NCBI RefSeq assembly: GCF_900009145.1
Contig: NZ_LN889812.1
Coordinates: forward strand, 506,197-570,196
Length of the DNA: 64,000 nucleotides
Source: Planktothrix tepida PCC 9214
GTDB taxonomy: Bacteria > Cyanobacteriota > Cyanobacteriia > Cyanobacteriales > Microcoleaceae
Direction of reading: 5' to 3'
A model generated the notes under the pieces. That model had not been told where the DNA came from and made no database searches. It was given only the letters and a program-made list of their open reading frames with translations. A program made the translations under genes and the position numbers. Shown here in pieces: positions 54,260-63,923 of the stretch (positions are counted from its first letter, which is position 1; each line of letters begins with the position of its first letter).

Positions 54260-55942
54260 TTATTGATTAATTCGGTGAGAATTTGTCAATTGAATATTTT
54301 GTTGGGGAATACCAATAGAAATCTGATGTTGATCAAAGGCAATTTTTAAACGGCGTCGATATTCCCGTGCTACCGGCCATTGTTGTAGAGGTTGGGTTTT
54401 AATAAAAATCCGAATTCCCATTCCGGTATGATTGAGTTCATCGACTCCTAAAACCGTTGGTGGTTCTAAAATATAGAAATTCCAGTCCGGGTCTTGCTTC
54501 ATGGTTTGAGCCACTTCATTAATCACTTGAATCGCGTGATCAACATCAGTATTATACTCCACACTTAAGGTTAAATCAACTTGTGACCAACCATTAGAAA
54601 GATTTTCAACGCTGGTAATAATTCGGTTGGGGACAGTAATTAAATTCCCGTTTGTATTTCGCAGTTGAGTAATTCGTAAATTCATATTCTCGACTTTACC
54701 AGTTAGTTGACCAATGGTAATCACATCTCCTACTGCAAATTGATCATCAATCAGAATAAAGACCCCAGCAATAATATCTTTAATTAAATCATTGAACATA
54801 ATTGATAAAGCTAAACTAATTAACCCCCCTGCGGCTAAAATACTGGCAGAATTGACTTTTAAAACCGTCAGAATCGTAATAATCCAAATGATCAACCAAA
54901 CCACAATCGCAATACTTTTTAAAGTTTGCGCTAAGGTGTAAGCTCGTAAAGAGCTACGACGAGAAACATCAGGATTAACAATAAAAAAAGACGAATCTTC
55001 TAAGGCAGTCATAAACCGATCAATAAACAAAAGAGTTAAGCGATTAGAAAGATAGATAAAAATTGTGATAATTAATAGAATATTAATAGCTTTTAAAATT
55101 AATTGATAATAGCGAGTTTGAGGAAACAAGCCTAAAATAATAAAAAAAGCCGTGTAAACGATGATGATTTTTAATATCTGCAAAGCTTGGCGTTGAAATG
55201 TGTTCCAATTAATTTGCTTTTTAATTTCAATAAACTCTTGATTTGATTGCTCAGAATTAACATCAGTAATCGGTTTTGATTTATCATGATTTAAAGGATG
55301 GGATGGAATATTTTCCGAGAGAATTTTCCATTTTTTCTTTAATTGTTCTTGTCGATATGAAATTAAAGCTGTTGCTATTGAAATTCCCAAGAATAGAGAA
55401 AAAGCAATGGCAAATTTTCGATTTAAAAAGTCAGGCTGACGTTCTGATTTGGCTTGGAAAATTCCTTCCTTAATAATCGGAATTAATTCCATAGCATGGC
55501 TTTCAGGATCAACACCATCAATTTCGGCATCTAATGACGTAACAGTCATGATTTCATAGGGTCTTTCTCGCTCTTTCCAAGAGGCATAAATTACAGGTAA
55601 ATTATTTTTTATTTGATAAAAAATCTGTAAACTATTCAGATCAAAATTACTATTAATAATAAATAAAAGCCGATTTTCTATCTTTCTAATCCGCCTATTA
55701 ATCGCAGGATTTCCATTGTCATCATTACTGACACGAGGGGCACTAATTTGAAACAATTCTTGACCATCTAATCTGACAGTACCTTGTACAAAAGCGGAAT
55801 CATCTCCAGGGCTGACAAAATTGTTCAAAGAATTTGCATTTTGGACTTGTCCCCAAGCTTTCGGTATCGTGATTAAACTCAAGGTAATCAGCATTAAACT
55901 GATCAAAAAAATTCCTGGATATTTAGACTTAAAAAAACGCAT
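54260..55942 (-). CDS. MscS-family mechanosensitive channel
   Basis: The product has 560 residues. An N-terminal signal-like helix (IFLISLMLITLSLITIPKAW) is followed by a soluble, probably periplasmic part to about 180, then five hydrophobic segments. The pore helix is ASILAAGGLISLALSIMFND, and the beta domain has DDQFAVGDVITIG and GNLITVPNRIITSVEN. The C-terminal part has alpha/beta composition. It is longer at the N-terminus than E. coli MscS, like the cyanobacterial MscK-type proteins. It should release solutes on osmotic downshock. It is not similar in sequence to the other MscS homologue in the window (31995). Confidence 0.93.
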   Translation of the reverse strand: MRFFKSKYPGIFLISLMLITLSLITIPKAWGQVQNANSLNNFVSPGDDSAFVQGTVRLDGQELFQISAPRVSNDDNGNPAINRRIRKIENRLLFIINSNFDLNSLQIFYQIKNNLPVIYASWKERERPYEIMTVTSLDAEIDGVDPESHAMELIPIIKEGIFQAKSERQPDFLNRKFAIAFSLFLGISIATALISYRQEQLKKKWKILSENIPSHPLNHDKSKPITDVNSEQSNQEFIEIKKQINWNTFQRQALQILKIIIVYTAFFIILGLFPQTRYYQLILKAINILLIITIFIYLSNRLTLLFIDRFMTALEDSSFFIVNPDVSRRSSLRAYTLAQTLKSIAIVVWLIIWIITILTVLKVNSASILAAGGLISLALSIMFNDLIKDIIAGVFILIDDQFAVGDVITIGQLTGKVENMNLRITQLRNTNGNLITVPNRIITSVENLSNGWSQVDLTLSVEYNTDVDHAIQVINEVAQTMKQDPDWNFYILEPPTVLGVDELNHTGMGIRIFIKTQPLQQWPVAREYRRRLKIAFDQHQISIGIPQQNIQLTNSHRINQ

Positions 55943-55998
55943 TTTAACAAATAGTTAAATTAAACAGTTTAGGAAAATAAATTTAAAATTATACTCCT

Positions 55999-58293
55999 CT
56001 AAACTTTAGAAATAGAGATCGATTGTTCCCCCATCAAAATATCATTATTGAAGGTTATAGATTGGGTGTCTTCCTGACAGATGGCTAAATCAAACCAGAA
56101 AGTTGTTCCCACACCTAACTCACTAATTAAATGCACTTGACTGCGATGTTTTTCAATAATATTTTTAACAATAGACAACCCTAATCCGGTTCCTTCTAAA
56201 GTATGAACTCGATTTTCCACTCGGAAAAACCGAGTAAAAACAGCATCTTGATCTTCCGGTGCAATTCCCGTCCCTGTATCAGAAACTTCTGTGCGAATAT
56301 AACGAGTTTTCTGCTTATTTTCAACTAAATGCAAATCAACAGGACGAGGGGGAGGAGGTGAAATAATCCAGCCCCCTTTTTCTATTTCTTCAAGTTCTTG
56401 ATCAATCTTGAGATCATCTTCTTCTAACAGATAAACCCGAATAATCACTCGTCCCCCCGAAGAGGTAAATTTCAAAGAATTCCCGACTAAATTGGTTAAA
56501 ACTTGCAACAATAAATCATAATGTCCTAAAACTGAGGGTAAATCCGGTTCAATTTCTCGACTCAGTTCAATGCCTTTATCCTTAGCATTCAGTTGATAGG
56601 TTCTCAAGGTTTGTTCGACGACTTGTGCCATATCAACAGGTTCAAAATGATAAATCCGACAAGATTCTAATCGAGATAAATCTAACACATCATTGACTAA
56701 ACGAGTTAAACGATCCGTTTCATGATTCGCCGTTGCTAAAAATTCTTGTCGTTCTTCCTCCGTTAAATCTTCCCCATAATCATGCAACGTTTCAATAAAA
56801 GATTTTATATTAAATAACGGTGTTCTTAATTCGTGGGAAACATTACTAATAAACTGACTTTTCGCATCATTCAACTCCACTTCACGGGTAATATCCTGAA
56901 TGGTCATGGCAATTCCTTTTAAACTTTCCCGATAATTCCCTTCTTCAGGATGGGTTGCCATAACATCATAATTGTCTATTTCCAGTCTGTGGTCTTCGGT
57001 GTCCTTTTCATATAACGTACATTCTTGAACATAGGGACGTTCTGATAATTCACAAGTATTATTCGTATCATTAATACAACTATGACACAGAGGTTCAGTC
57101 CCCGGAGATTTATGTAATAAAACCGTTGTTAATAAAATTCTTAATGTGCGATTAGTTGGTTCTCCCAAGGAACAGCGAAACTCTCCCCCCTCAAGGGTTC
57201 CACAGGCAATATTTTGTAAAGGTTGAGATAATTCTTCCGCCACTAAAGTGGGTAAAAAATTAAGCACATTATTGCCAATAACCGTTGTTCCTTCCCACCC
57301 AAAGAGACGGCGTGCTGTGGGATTCACTAACATTAAATTCAGTTCTGCATCAATTAAAACCGCCCCATCAGCAATGGTTGAAACTAAGGTTTCTAATTTC
57401 GCTTTTTCGGCTGTTAGTTCTTCAAAATTTTGTTCTTCAAAACTTTCTAGGCGTTCTGCCATTTCATTGAAACTCGATATTAATTCTCCTAATTCTCCCC
57501 CAAAGGGCAAATCTACCCGTTGATTAAAATTTCCCGCCGTAATATTTTTAACCCCTTGCACCAATTCCTTAATCGGTTGAGTAATCGTTAACGCATTAAA
57601 AACCGCCCCTAAAATCACCATCACCCAAATAGAAACAAACACCGCTAAGGTAACATCACGGGTTAAATTCGAGGACACCACAACGGTCGGATTTGGATTA
57701 ATTCCGATGGCTAAAATGCCTAAATAACTGCCATTGTGCATCAAAGGAACAAAAACATCCGTCACTTCTCCGGCGGGAGTTAAATGTTGTCTAACCATCG
57801 GTAAATCAGCTAAATTTCCTGACTCCACACTGGCTAAAAAATTATCTGGTAATTGCATCCGTCGCCGCAGTGTTAAGGAATTTTGTACCGCCGAATCAGA
57901 AAAGGGTAAACCTAGATAAATTTCCCCCTCTTGATCCGCATATAACATATAGCGGACACTAGAGGTACTGGTGTAAAATTGACGAGAAAATCGTGCGACT
58001 TCATCCCGTTTTTCTTCAGCAATTAGAGGGGCAACATTGGCGGCTAAAAGTAACCCTAAATCTCGACCGTAACGGGTATCATTCAGACGAGCATCTTCCT
58101 GAATGGTATTAACTGCCCAAAACGTTAAACTACTCATCAACAAAGAAACCACCAGGGTTGCCCCCGCCATTAACCGAGTTTGCAGGGTAAACTCTGACCA
58201 CCATTTGCCAATAATGTCACCTATTTGTTTGAGGACTCTCAGCATTTTAGGACGATTTGGGGATTGAGGGTTCGGGGGTAACTCTGGGTTCAT
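55999..58293 (-). CDS. nblS: NblS/Hik33-type sensor histidine kinase
   Basis: The start is the ATG at 58293 (MNPELPPNPQ); the TTG at 58299 is less likely. The product has 764 residues: membrane helix 1 near 42-62 (TRLMAGATLVVSLLMSSLTF), a periplasmic loop, helix 2 near 210-235, HAMP to about 290, PAS (about 305-455), HisKA with SHELRTPLFNIKSF (His near 488), and HATPase with GTGLGLSIVKN. The segment after helix 1 (NDTRYGRDLGLLLAANVAP) and the ITREVELNDAKSQFISNVSH join are those of NblS (Hik33/DspA, plastid Ycf26). This is the essential kinase for high-light, cold and nutrient stress that controls phycobilisome loss. A Cys-rich insert is seen in the PAS region (CHSCINDTNNTC). Confidence 0.9.
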   Translation of the reverse strand: MNPELPPNPQSPNRPKMLRVLKQIGDIIGKWWSEFTLQTRLMAGATLVVSLLMSSLTFWAVNTIQEDARLNDTRYGRDLGLLLAANVAPLIAEEKRDEVARFSRQFYTSTSSVRYMLYADQEGEIYLGLPFSDSAVQNSLTLRRRMQLPDNFLASVESGNLADLPMVRQHLTPAGEVTDVFVPLMHNGSYLGILAIGINPNPTVVVSSNLTRDVTLAVFVSIWVMVILGAVFNALTITQPIKELVQGVKNITAGNFNQRVDLPFGGELGELISSFNEMAERLESFEEQNFEELTAEKAKLETLVSTIADGAVLIDAELNLMLVNPTARRLFGWEGTTVIGNNVLNFLPTLVAEELSQPLQNIACGTLEGGEFRCSLGEPTNRTLRILLTTVLLHKSPGTEPLCHSCINDTNNTCELSERPYVQECTLYEKDTEDHRLEIDNYDVMATHPEEGNYRESLKGIAMTIQDITREVELNDAKSQFISNVSHELRTPLFNIKSFIETLHDYGEDLTEEERQEFLATANHETDRLTRLVNDVLDLSRLESCRIYHFEPVDMAQVVEQTLRTYQLNAKDKGIELSREIEPDLPSVLGHYDLLLQVLTNLVGNSLKFTSSGGRVIIRVYLLEEDDLKIDQELEEIEKGGWIISPPPPRPVDLHLVENKQKTRYIRTEVSDTGTGIAPEDQDAVFTRFFRVENRVHTLEGTGLGLSIVKNIIEKHRSQVHLISELGVGTTFWFDLAICQEDTQSITFNNDILMGEQSISISKV

Positions 58294-58623
58294 CGGCAAT
58301 ACAGTTAGGGTTCCTGATTTGTCGATATACCATATTCATCTGTGGAGATGCAGAGTTTTATCCCCAGTCAGCATTAAGTTTTGTTAACAACACTATACAT
58401 CCTAACAGCAGTAATCAGTTATCAGTCATCAGTGATCAGTTATCAGTGTGTCAGGGCGGCTTGCTGTCAGGTGTGGATTATTAGCTAGAATCTTGATAAA
58501 TCCCCCTAATGTCTGGCTATCTCCTGAAAGCCAGCTTAATCCAGTCACTACAAACTCTAGCTTTATGAGTGAATCAACTATCTACTTCTTAACTGATAAC
58601 TGATAACTGATAACTGATAACTG
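58294..58623. repeat. Intergenic region with heptamer repeats in inverted orientation
   Basis: Copies of CAGTTAT-type heptamers run forward at about 58416-58448, some degenerate (CAGTCAT, CAGTGAT), and in the complementary sense (ATAACTG, four times) at about 58592-58622, ending just after the purD stop. The two groups can pair across about 150 bases. The nblS promoter should lie in the left part. Confidence 0.75.
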
Positions 58624-59889
58624 TTAACGGTCAACCCTAAACCCAATATCCCGACGACAGTAGAATCCTTCAAAGTTAATATAGTCAACGGCTTTGTAGG
58701 TTTGGGTGATGGCTTCTTTGAAGGTAGACCCAATGGCTGTAACCCCTAAAACTCGTCCACCATCGGTGAGAATTTGGCCGTCTTGTAGTTTGGTTCCGGC
58801 ATGGAAGACGATGGCCCCCGATGCTTCTGCTTCTTCTATTCCAGTAATAACCTGGCCTTTTTGATAGGAACCTGGATAACCCCCGGAGGCTAACACCACA
58901 CAAACAGAAACCCCAGGTTTCCAGGTGAGAGGAACTTGTTCTAGGCGTTGTTCACAACAGGCGAGTAACACTTCATCTAAGGGGGTGTCTAATAAAGCGA
59001 GAACCGCTTGGGTTTCCGGGTCGCCAAACCGACAGTTAAATTCTAAAACCTGAATTTCGCCTTCTGGGGAAATCATCAACCCCGCATACACCACTCCTCG
59101 ATAATCTATTCCCCGTTGACGCAGGGTGGCTAAAGTAGGTTCTAAAACCTCTTGTTGGACACGGGGCATCAGTTCAGCCGGAACAATGGGAGTTGGGGCG
59201 TAAGCACCCATTCCCCCCGTATTGGGGCCAGTATCCCCTTCTCCGGCTTGTTTATGGTCTTGGGCGGGAACCAAGGGGCGAATGGTTAGGCCGTCGGTGA
59301 GGGCAAGTACGGAGGCTTCCTGTCCGGTTAAAAAGTCTTCCACGACAACTCGCAGGTTATCCTGGCCAAATTCCCCAGCAAAAATACTATCAATAGCTTC
59401 ATGGGCTATTTCAACGGTTGTGGCAACCGTGACCCCTTTTCCCGCAGCTAACCCATCCGCTTTAACGACAATAGGGGCAGTTTGCACATAAGCTTTAGCA
59501 CTGGCTGCATCGGTAAAGACAGCCGCCTTCGCAGTGGGAATTCCCGCTTCTTCCATAAAGGCTTTTGACCAAGCTTTACTGGCTTCGAGTTGCGCTCCGG
59601 CTTGGTTAGGGCCGAATACTTTAATATTGTGTTGTTGTAAATAGTCCGTAATTCCTAGGGCGAGGGGTAATTCTGGCCCGACGACAACCAAGGATATTCC
59701 CTGAGTTTCCACTAAGGTTTTGATACCTTCAAAGTCTTCTACGGATATCGGATAATTTTGGCAGCCTTTGAGGGTGGCAGTTCCCCCATTTCCAGGGGTA
59801 CAAAACACTTGTTCAACGTTGGGTGACTGGAGTAATGTCCAAGCAATGGCGTGTTCCCGTCCCCCATTTCCAACGACTAGAATTTTCAC
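58624..59889 (-). CDS. purD: Phosphoribosylamine--glycine ligase
   Basis: This ATP-grasp enzyme joins glycine to phosphoribosylamine in the second step of purine synthesis. The product has 421 residues, the normal size, with GTG as start at 59889. It begins VKILVVGNGGREHAIAW (read with fMet), with GPELPLALGI, the glycine-rich VKADGLAAGKGVTV loop, DHKQAGEGDTGPNTGGMGAY and VLEFNCRFGDPETQ. It is a single gene on the minus strand, not in a purine operon, as usual in cyanobacteria. Confidence 0.97.
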   Translation of the reverse strand: MKILVVGNGGREHAIAWTLLQSPNVEQVFCTPGNGGTATLKGCQNYPISVEDFEGIKTLVETQGISLVVVGPELPLALGITDYLQQHNIKVFGPNQAGAQLEASKAWSKAFMEEAGIPTAKAAVFTDAASAKAYVQTAPIVVKADGLAAGKGVTVATTVEIAHEAIDSIFAGEFGQDNLRVVVEDFLTGQEASVLALTDGLTIRPLVPAQDHKQAGEGDTGPNTGGMGAYAPTPIVPAELMPRVQQEVLEPTLATLRQRGIDYRGVVYAGLMISPEGEIQVLEFNCRFGDPETQAVLALLDTPLDEVLLACCEQRLEQVPLTWKPGVSVCVVLASGGYPGSYQKGQVITGIEEAEASGAIVFHAGTKLQDGQILTDGGRVLGVTAIGSTFKEAITQTYKAVDYINFEGFYCRRDIGFRVDR

Positions 59890-60016
59890 GGTTTTTTGTT
59901 CTCGAATTGATTAGCAGTTTTTGATTGTACAATTGTGGCGGTTGTTTTTACATCCGGTTGAGGATTGCTATATTTTAACTCAAAAAAATAACCTGGAAAA
60001 ATATCTATATAACTGT

Positions 60017-60044
60017 GTAAGGGCGAGGCGCGCCTCGCCCCTAC
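60017..60044. repeat. 28-bp REP-like palindrome upstream of the KGK gene
   Basis: GTAAGGGCGAGGC, two bases, then GCCTCGCCCCTAC, one change from the perfect copy at 6819-6846. It lies between divergent genes (purD and the KGK-domain gene). Confidence 0.85.
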
Positions 60045-60142
60045 GATGAATTGAATTTCAAGCCATTTCTACAATAGATTGAAATTTGCTATGTATAATT
60101 TAGTATAATTTTAAAACACATTTGCTTTTGAGGTTAAGCGCA

Positions 60143-60661
60143 ATGACTGATAATTTTTATCCTTTAACTTGTGATGACGATCTTTTATTAATTGATAAAG
60201 ATACTTTTACCGTTGCTCGGTTTAAAGAATTTGTGATGGATTCTTTGAATGATAAAATTTATCATGACCGAAATTTCCCATCAGATAAAAGGTTAGAAAT
60301 TTTATTTAATACTCTTAATAATTATAATTATATAATTGATAATAAAGTCAAACTACCCTTAACGCAAAGCTCTTGGAGTAATGTTAGTGCGTCTGTTGAA
60401 TGTAAATTATTAAGTTTAAGCTCTGGTAAAAGTTGGATTAGTGGGAAATTAATAATAAAAAGCACAGTTAATCTTTTTCCTGAAGACTATAAAAATTTTA
60501 CTTATGATTCAGATTCTTCACCTTATCCAAAATCTGAAATTGAGATAGAATTACAATTCTGTCCCGATGAATCCGAATCATTAGAAACGTCACTCGAACA
60601 AATAGAAACCCCTGATTCTTCCTTAGATGAATTGAGAGAAAAACTAAAACTTTATCAATAA
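60143..60661 (+). CDS. KGK-domain-like cyanobacterial protein
   Basis: The product has 172 residues from the ATG at 60143, preceded by GAGG; an upstream TTG at 60122 adds 7 residues without support. The pattern DDDLLLIDKDTFTVARFKE, then SGKSWISGKLIIK, then an acidic C-terminal half with a final TPDSSLDELREKL, fits the cyanobacterial KGK family by memory; the KGK signature itself reads SGK. Function is unknown. Codon use is very AT-rich. It is divergent from purD and stands alone. Confidence 0.6.
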   Translation: MTDNFYPLTCDDDLLLIDKDTFTVARFKEFVMDSLNDKIYHDRNFPSDKRLEILFNTLNNYNYIIDNKVKLPLTQSSWSNVSASVECKLLSLSSGKSWISGKLIIKSTVNLFPEDYKNFTYDSDSSPYPKSEIEIELQFCPDESESLETSLEQIETPDSSLDELREKLKLYQ

Positions 60662-60978
60662 TAGAGTTTAGGGATATTTTAGGAAACCCTTAAAAACCGT
60701 TTTTTGAGGTTAACTACACCTTACAAGCAGGCTCTTTTTTATAATCAGAATTAGCATCACTGTAAAACCTGCAAATTCCTCCATTTTTAAGAACAAAAAT
60801 GTTAGTAAAAATTTTCCATTTCTCTTGATTTAGTTTGAGGATAATATGATCAATATCAATATCATTAAAAATCTATTTTTTGTGTTAATTTTTATAATAT
60901 TTTTGGAGGTAATCTTGTCGGTTTTTAAAGATTCCAGTAAAGTGTAGAAGAAATGTTGTTAACTGGAGATCAGGGTTA
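60662..60978. other. Intergenic region of 317 bp
   Basis: It is very AT-rich with no credible frame. It probably holds the promoter of the 60979 gene. I see no hairpin or known motif beyond A/T tracts. Confidence 0.4.
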
Positions 60979-61581
60979 ATGTTAGTTCCCAATCGAGAGC
61001 AATACCGTCCTTCGGAAGAAGAAATTGACGAAATGTGGCAGGAATTAGAAGTTGTATCTGTGCCGTTAAAAGATCCGGCTATTGACGAACTCTTAAAGCA
61101 GTTACGAAAAACTCATCTGAATGGGGGTGCAGAATTTGCTCGGTTTCAACTTTCTCCTCACCCCGTCTTAGAGTGGTTTGGTTCACGGGATTTACTCAAT
61201 GAAATCAATTTTTTTGAACAATTTGTTACCTTACCTCCGGTGATGGATGGTTTATCCGCTTTAGAAATTGAAATCCCCTTAGCAACCTCCTTAGATTTAA
61301 CAGACGATACGAGTTCCTTTACCTTGGATGGAGAATTAGCAGAGATTTTAGTGTTTGGAGGTGCTTATGAAGAATTTGAAGGAACTGCGAAACAAGCCAA
61401 AGATTTAGGGATGAAATTTTGCGAGGCACTATTTCAAAGTCGGTATGACGAAGTTCAGATGTATATTTCTCAAGAACCTTGGACAGAGTGGTTTGCTGAT
61501 GTCGCTTGGGATGTAACTTGGTTCGGACTAGATAAGCGAAACTATCAAATTTGGCTATTATGTATTACAGATACGGATTAG
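60979..61581 (+). CDS. Acidic conserved-looking protein of unknown function
   Basis: The product has 200 residues. I do not recognise a domain. It is acidic and rich in aromatic residues, with no signal peptide or membrane segment. Recognisable pieces include YRPSEEEIDEMWQELE near the start, SPHPVLEWFGSRDLLNEINF, GELAEILVFGGAYEEFEG and FADVAWDVTWFGLDK near the end. Start and stop are clean and composition is protein-like, so the gene is probably real. It has long gaps on both sides and is probably transcribed alone. Confidence 0.65.
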   Translation: MLVPNREQYRPSEEEIDEMWQELEVVSVPLKDPAIDELLKQLRKTHLNGGAEFARFQLSPHPVLEWFGSRDLLNEINFFEQFVTLPPVMDGLSALEIEIPLATSLDLTDDTSSFTLDGELAEILVFGGAYEEFEGTAKQAKDLGMKFCEALFQSRYDEVQMYISQEPWTEWFADVAWDVTWFGLDKRNYQIWLLCITDTD

Positions 61582-62311
61582 TCAGATCTGATGAATGAGC
61601 CATTCTAATCCTCGGTTCAGGAAAAATTCCCCTTTAACCTATTCCCCTAAAAAAACTGGTTACAACGCTCAAAAAACACGCTACAATACAAGCAACACCA
61701 AACAATCCGAATTTACGCTACTATCCCAAGATAGATTTATCACTTGACGCGATAACATCATTAGCTGAACAATCCTCTGCATACCATTAGCAGTATAATT
61801 GTTGAGCTATACCTGAAGATCTCACTGTTTCCCCCTTGTCCTTCAAGTTTGAGTGGTCATGGTAGATCTCGCTAAAATCCGCGTAGATTTAATCTATCTA
61901 TATAGAGATTACAGTCGATCCTTTTCCCTAATATGATAGGCTTCAGAGTCAGATTCAAACCATTTTGCGATTGGCTATGAGAACCCAACTGTCAATATTT
62001 CTGGGTCAAGGGAACTTCCCATCCATTCCCCCTATTTCCCAAATTCAGGGTGTAAGGAAGTTCTGAGGATTGGGTTTTGCTGGAAAGAGAGCGATTGGTG
62101 GATATTGGGGTGAAACCCGAACCTCCTCTAACTCTTGAATTCGTGAAATCAACCCCTAGATTCGCTAAAAAAAGATTACTTTTTTTCAAAGCTTATGCTA
62201 TATTTAGGATTGAGGAAGTTGCTTTCACCAGCATCGACCATCTACGCAAAGGAAAACGTTCAGGTTGAAAAGCGTTAACAACTTTAGAATTAGAACAACT
62301 TAAGAGGTATT
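61582..62311. other. 730-bp region without a supported gene
   Basis: Two overlapping antiparallel frames (61992-62189 minus and 62077-62268 plus) have open length but no features I trust. Short inverted pieces occur near 61873-61912 (GTAGATTTAATCTATC and TATAGAGATTAC). This could be a leader or small RNA for the DUF4327-like gene, whose ATG at 62312 has AAGAGG upstream. I recognise no RNA family. Confidence 0.45.
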
Positions 62312-62536
62312 ATGAGCCAAAAGGTTATACACCCGATGGATAAGTTTCAACGTCAGGTGCATTCCCTGGTCAAGTCTGACATTATCAAACCTTCCGAGAG
62401 TCTGTGGAAAATTGCCCTTCTCTATGGTGATGAATGGAAATTTTGGAAGCAGGAATTGTTAGAGTTTGGTTTCTCCATGCAAGATCCCATCAGCGAGTTA
62501 TTAGCCGTTGAAGCTTGGGATGAAGACGAAGAGTAG
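62312..62536 (+). CDS. DUF4327-like small cyanobacterial protein
   Basis: The product has 74 residues. The pattern VIHPMDKFQRQVHSLVKSD, then ESLWKIALLYGDEWKFWKQE, then FGFSMQDPISELLAVEAWDE, matches by memory the DUF4327 family, which is limited to cyanobacteria. The small size, strong ribosome-binding site (AAGAGG 7 bases before ATG) and acidic end support a real gene. Function is unknown. Confidence 0.75.
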   Translation: MSQKVIHPMDKFQRQVHSLVKSDIIKPSESLWKIALLYGDEWKFWKQELLEFGFSMQDPISELLAVEAWDEDEE

Positions 62537-62710
62537 AAACCGATTTCTCTCCCTTTCCCGGATTTTAGATTTCAGTCGGTTTGCCCTAAATCTTGAATTC
62601 ACCCTTTATTAAAGCTGCTGTTTCAAGTTTTGTATTTCTCTCCATCAGCTTTGAGTCCATTGCCCTTTCCCCTTCCTTTGCGTTTTTCTTCCTCACAATT
62701 TGAAATTTGA

Positions 62711-63919
62711 TCAATTTAGGCAATGGGCTAAAGCTTGAGATAGATCTTGAGCCGTTGGATAACGCTCTTTGGGTCGGTATTCGGTGGCTTGTTCAATAAC
62801 TTTTCGCAGTTGAGGTGTAATGGTGGGAACGTTATCGAGGTCAAAACCATAACTATTCCCCCGTTTGCCATAAAATTTTAAGGGTGTTTCGGCGGTCAGT
62901 AAAAAAATTAACGTTGTACCGATCGCATACAAATCCGACTGAGTAAGAGGCTGTCCTCGATCTTGTTCGGGAGCACTGTATCCTTCAGCACCAATGCGGG
63001 TTCCTGGAGGGGTTCCAATTTCCTTCACGGCTCCAAAGTCCAAAACAACAATGTGGTGATCTCGTCGCCGCAACAGTAAATTGGCAGGTTTGATATCTCG
63101 ATGGATCAGAGGCGGATCGAGTGAGTGAATATAGTTCAAGATCTCACAGGTCTGCATCATCCACTGTATGGCTTGTTGGGGAATCACTGGCCCCCGTTGA
63201 TGGATATACTGTTCGAGATCCGTTCCATGGATCATTTCCATCACTAAATATTTTTTACCCTCATCCACAAAAAAGTCATAAAACTGGGGAATACCTGGAT
63301 GCTTTAAACTCTTTAAGGTACGGGCTTCCCGTTCAAATAATTCTTGTGCTTTAGCAATTTGTGCCATATCCGTATTCATTTCTTTCAGAACAACGACAAC
63401 AGGTACAGCAGATTTGGCTGTAGTGGAGTCCCACGCCAATGTTGTTGTTCCCATTCCCCCTCGTCCGATGGTTCTCAACACTTGATACTGTCGGACAGTC
63501 CGTTCTACCTGAATGGGAAATCCGCAATGAATACAAAATAAATTCCCCTTAGCATTTCCCTCGTGGTTACAGGGGGGTGCATTGACGGGAATTGCAATCA
63601 CACTCCCTTGGAGTTTAACTTGTAATAAAGGCCCATCTTTGGCTAATTCAATTAAAGCTCCATCTCCCACTAACCCTTGAGTGGTCAGAACTCCATTAAC
63701 AAAAGTTCCATTGGTTCCTTTACTCACCAGCACCCAAGGAGAACTCTGGCTTTCATCTTGGGGAGGGTGTAATTCCAAATGATAACGGGACACTAAAGGA
63801 TCAACAATGACAACCTGATTATCCGCCGCCCGTCCAATGCGGATAATACTTTGTTGTACAAATGTCCATTGTTTCAGGGGTGTTTTTTGGTGCGGATCTA
63901 ACCAGGTGAGAATTAACAT
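62711..63919 (-). CDS. FHA-domain serine/threonine protein kinase
   Basis: The product has 402 residues. The FHA phosphothreonine-binding domain comes first (IRIGRAADNQVVI; SRYHLEL; GTNGTFVNG; about 24-95), then a short zinc-ribbon-like CNHEGN...CIHCG segment (about 118-135), then a Hanks-type kinase (about 143-395): GRGGMG loop, VVLKEM Lys, HRDIKPANLLL, DFGAVKEIG, and the GYSAPEQ activation-end motif. There is no membrane segment, so the protein is cytosolic. The order FHA before kinase is common in cyanobacteria. The sequence directly upstream of the ATG is a heptamer repeat array, which must affect its promoter and leader. Confidence 0.95.
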   Translation of the reverse strand: MLILTWLDPHQKTPLKQWTFVQQSIIRIGRAADNQVVIVDPLVSRYHLELHPPQDESQSSPWVLVSKGTNGTFVNGVLTTQGLVGDGALIELAKDGPLLQVKLQGSVIAIPVNAPPCNHEGNAKGNLFCIHCGFPIQVERTVRQYQVLRTIGRGGMGTTTLAWDSTTAKSAVPVVVVLKEMNTDMAQIAKAQELFEREARTLKSLKHPGIPQFYDFFVDEGKKYLVMEMIHGTDLEQYIHQRGPVIPQQAIQWMMQTCEILNYIHSLDPPLIHRDIKPANLLLRRRDHHIVVLDFGAVKEIGTPPGTRIGAEGYSAPEQDRGQPLTQSDLYAIGTTLIFLLTAETPLKFYGKRGNSYGFDLDNVPTITPQLRKVIEQATEYRPKERYPTAQDLSQALAHCLN

Positions 63920-63923
63920 AAAT

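Noticed and set aside
61992..62268. Two antiparallel small open frames before the DUF4327-like gene
   Set aside because: They overlap each other, have no recognisable features, and neither has a clear start signal.
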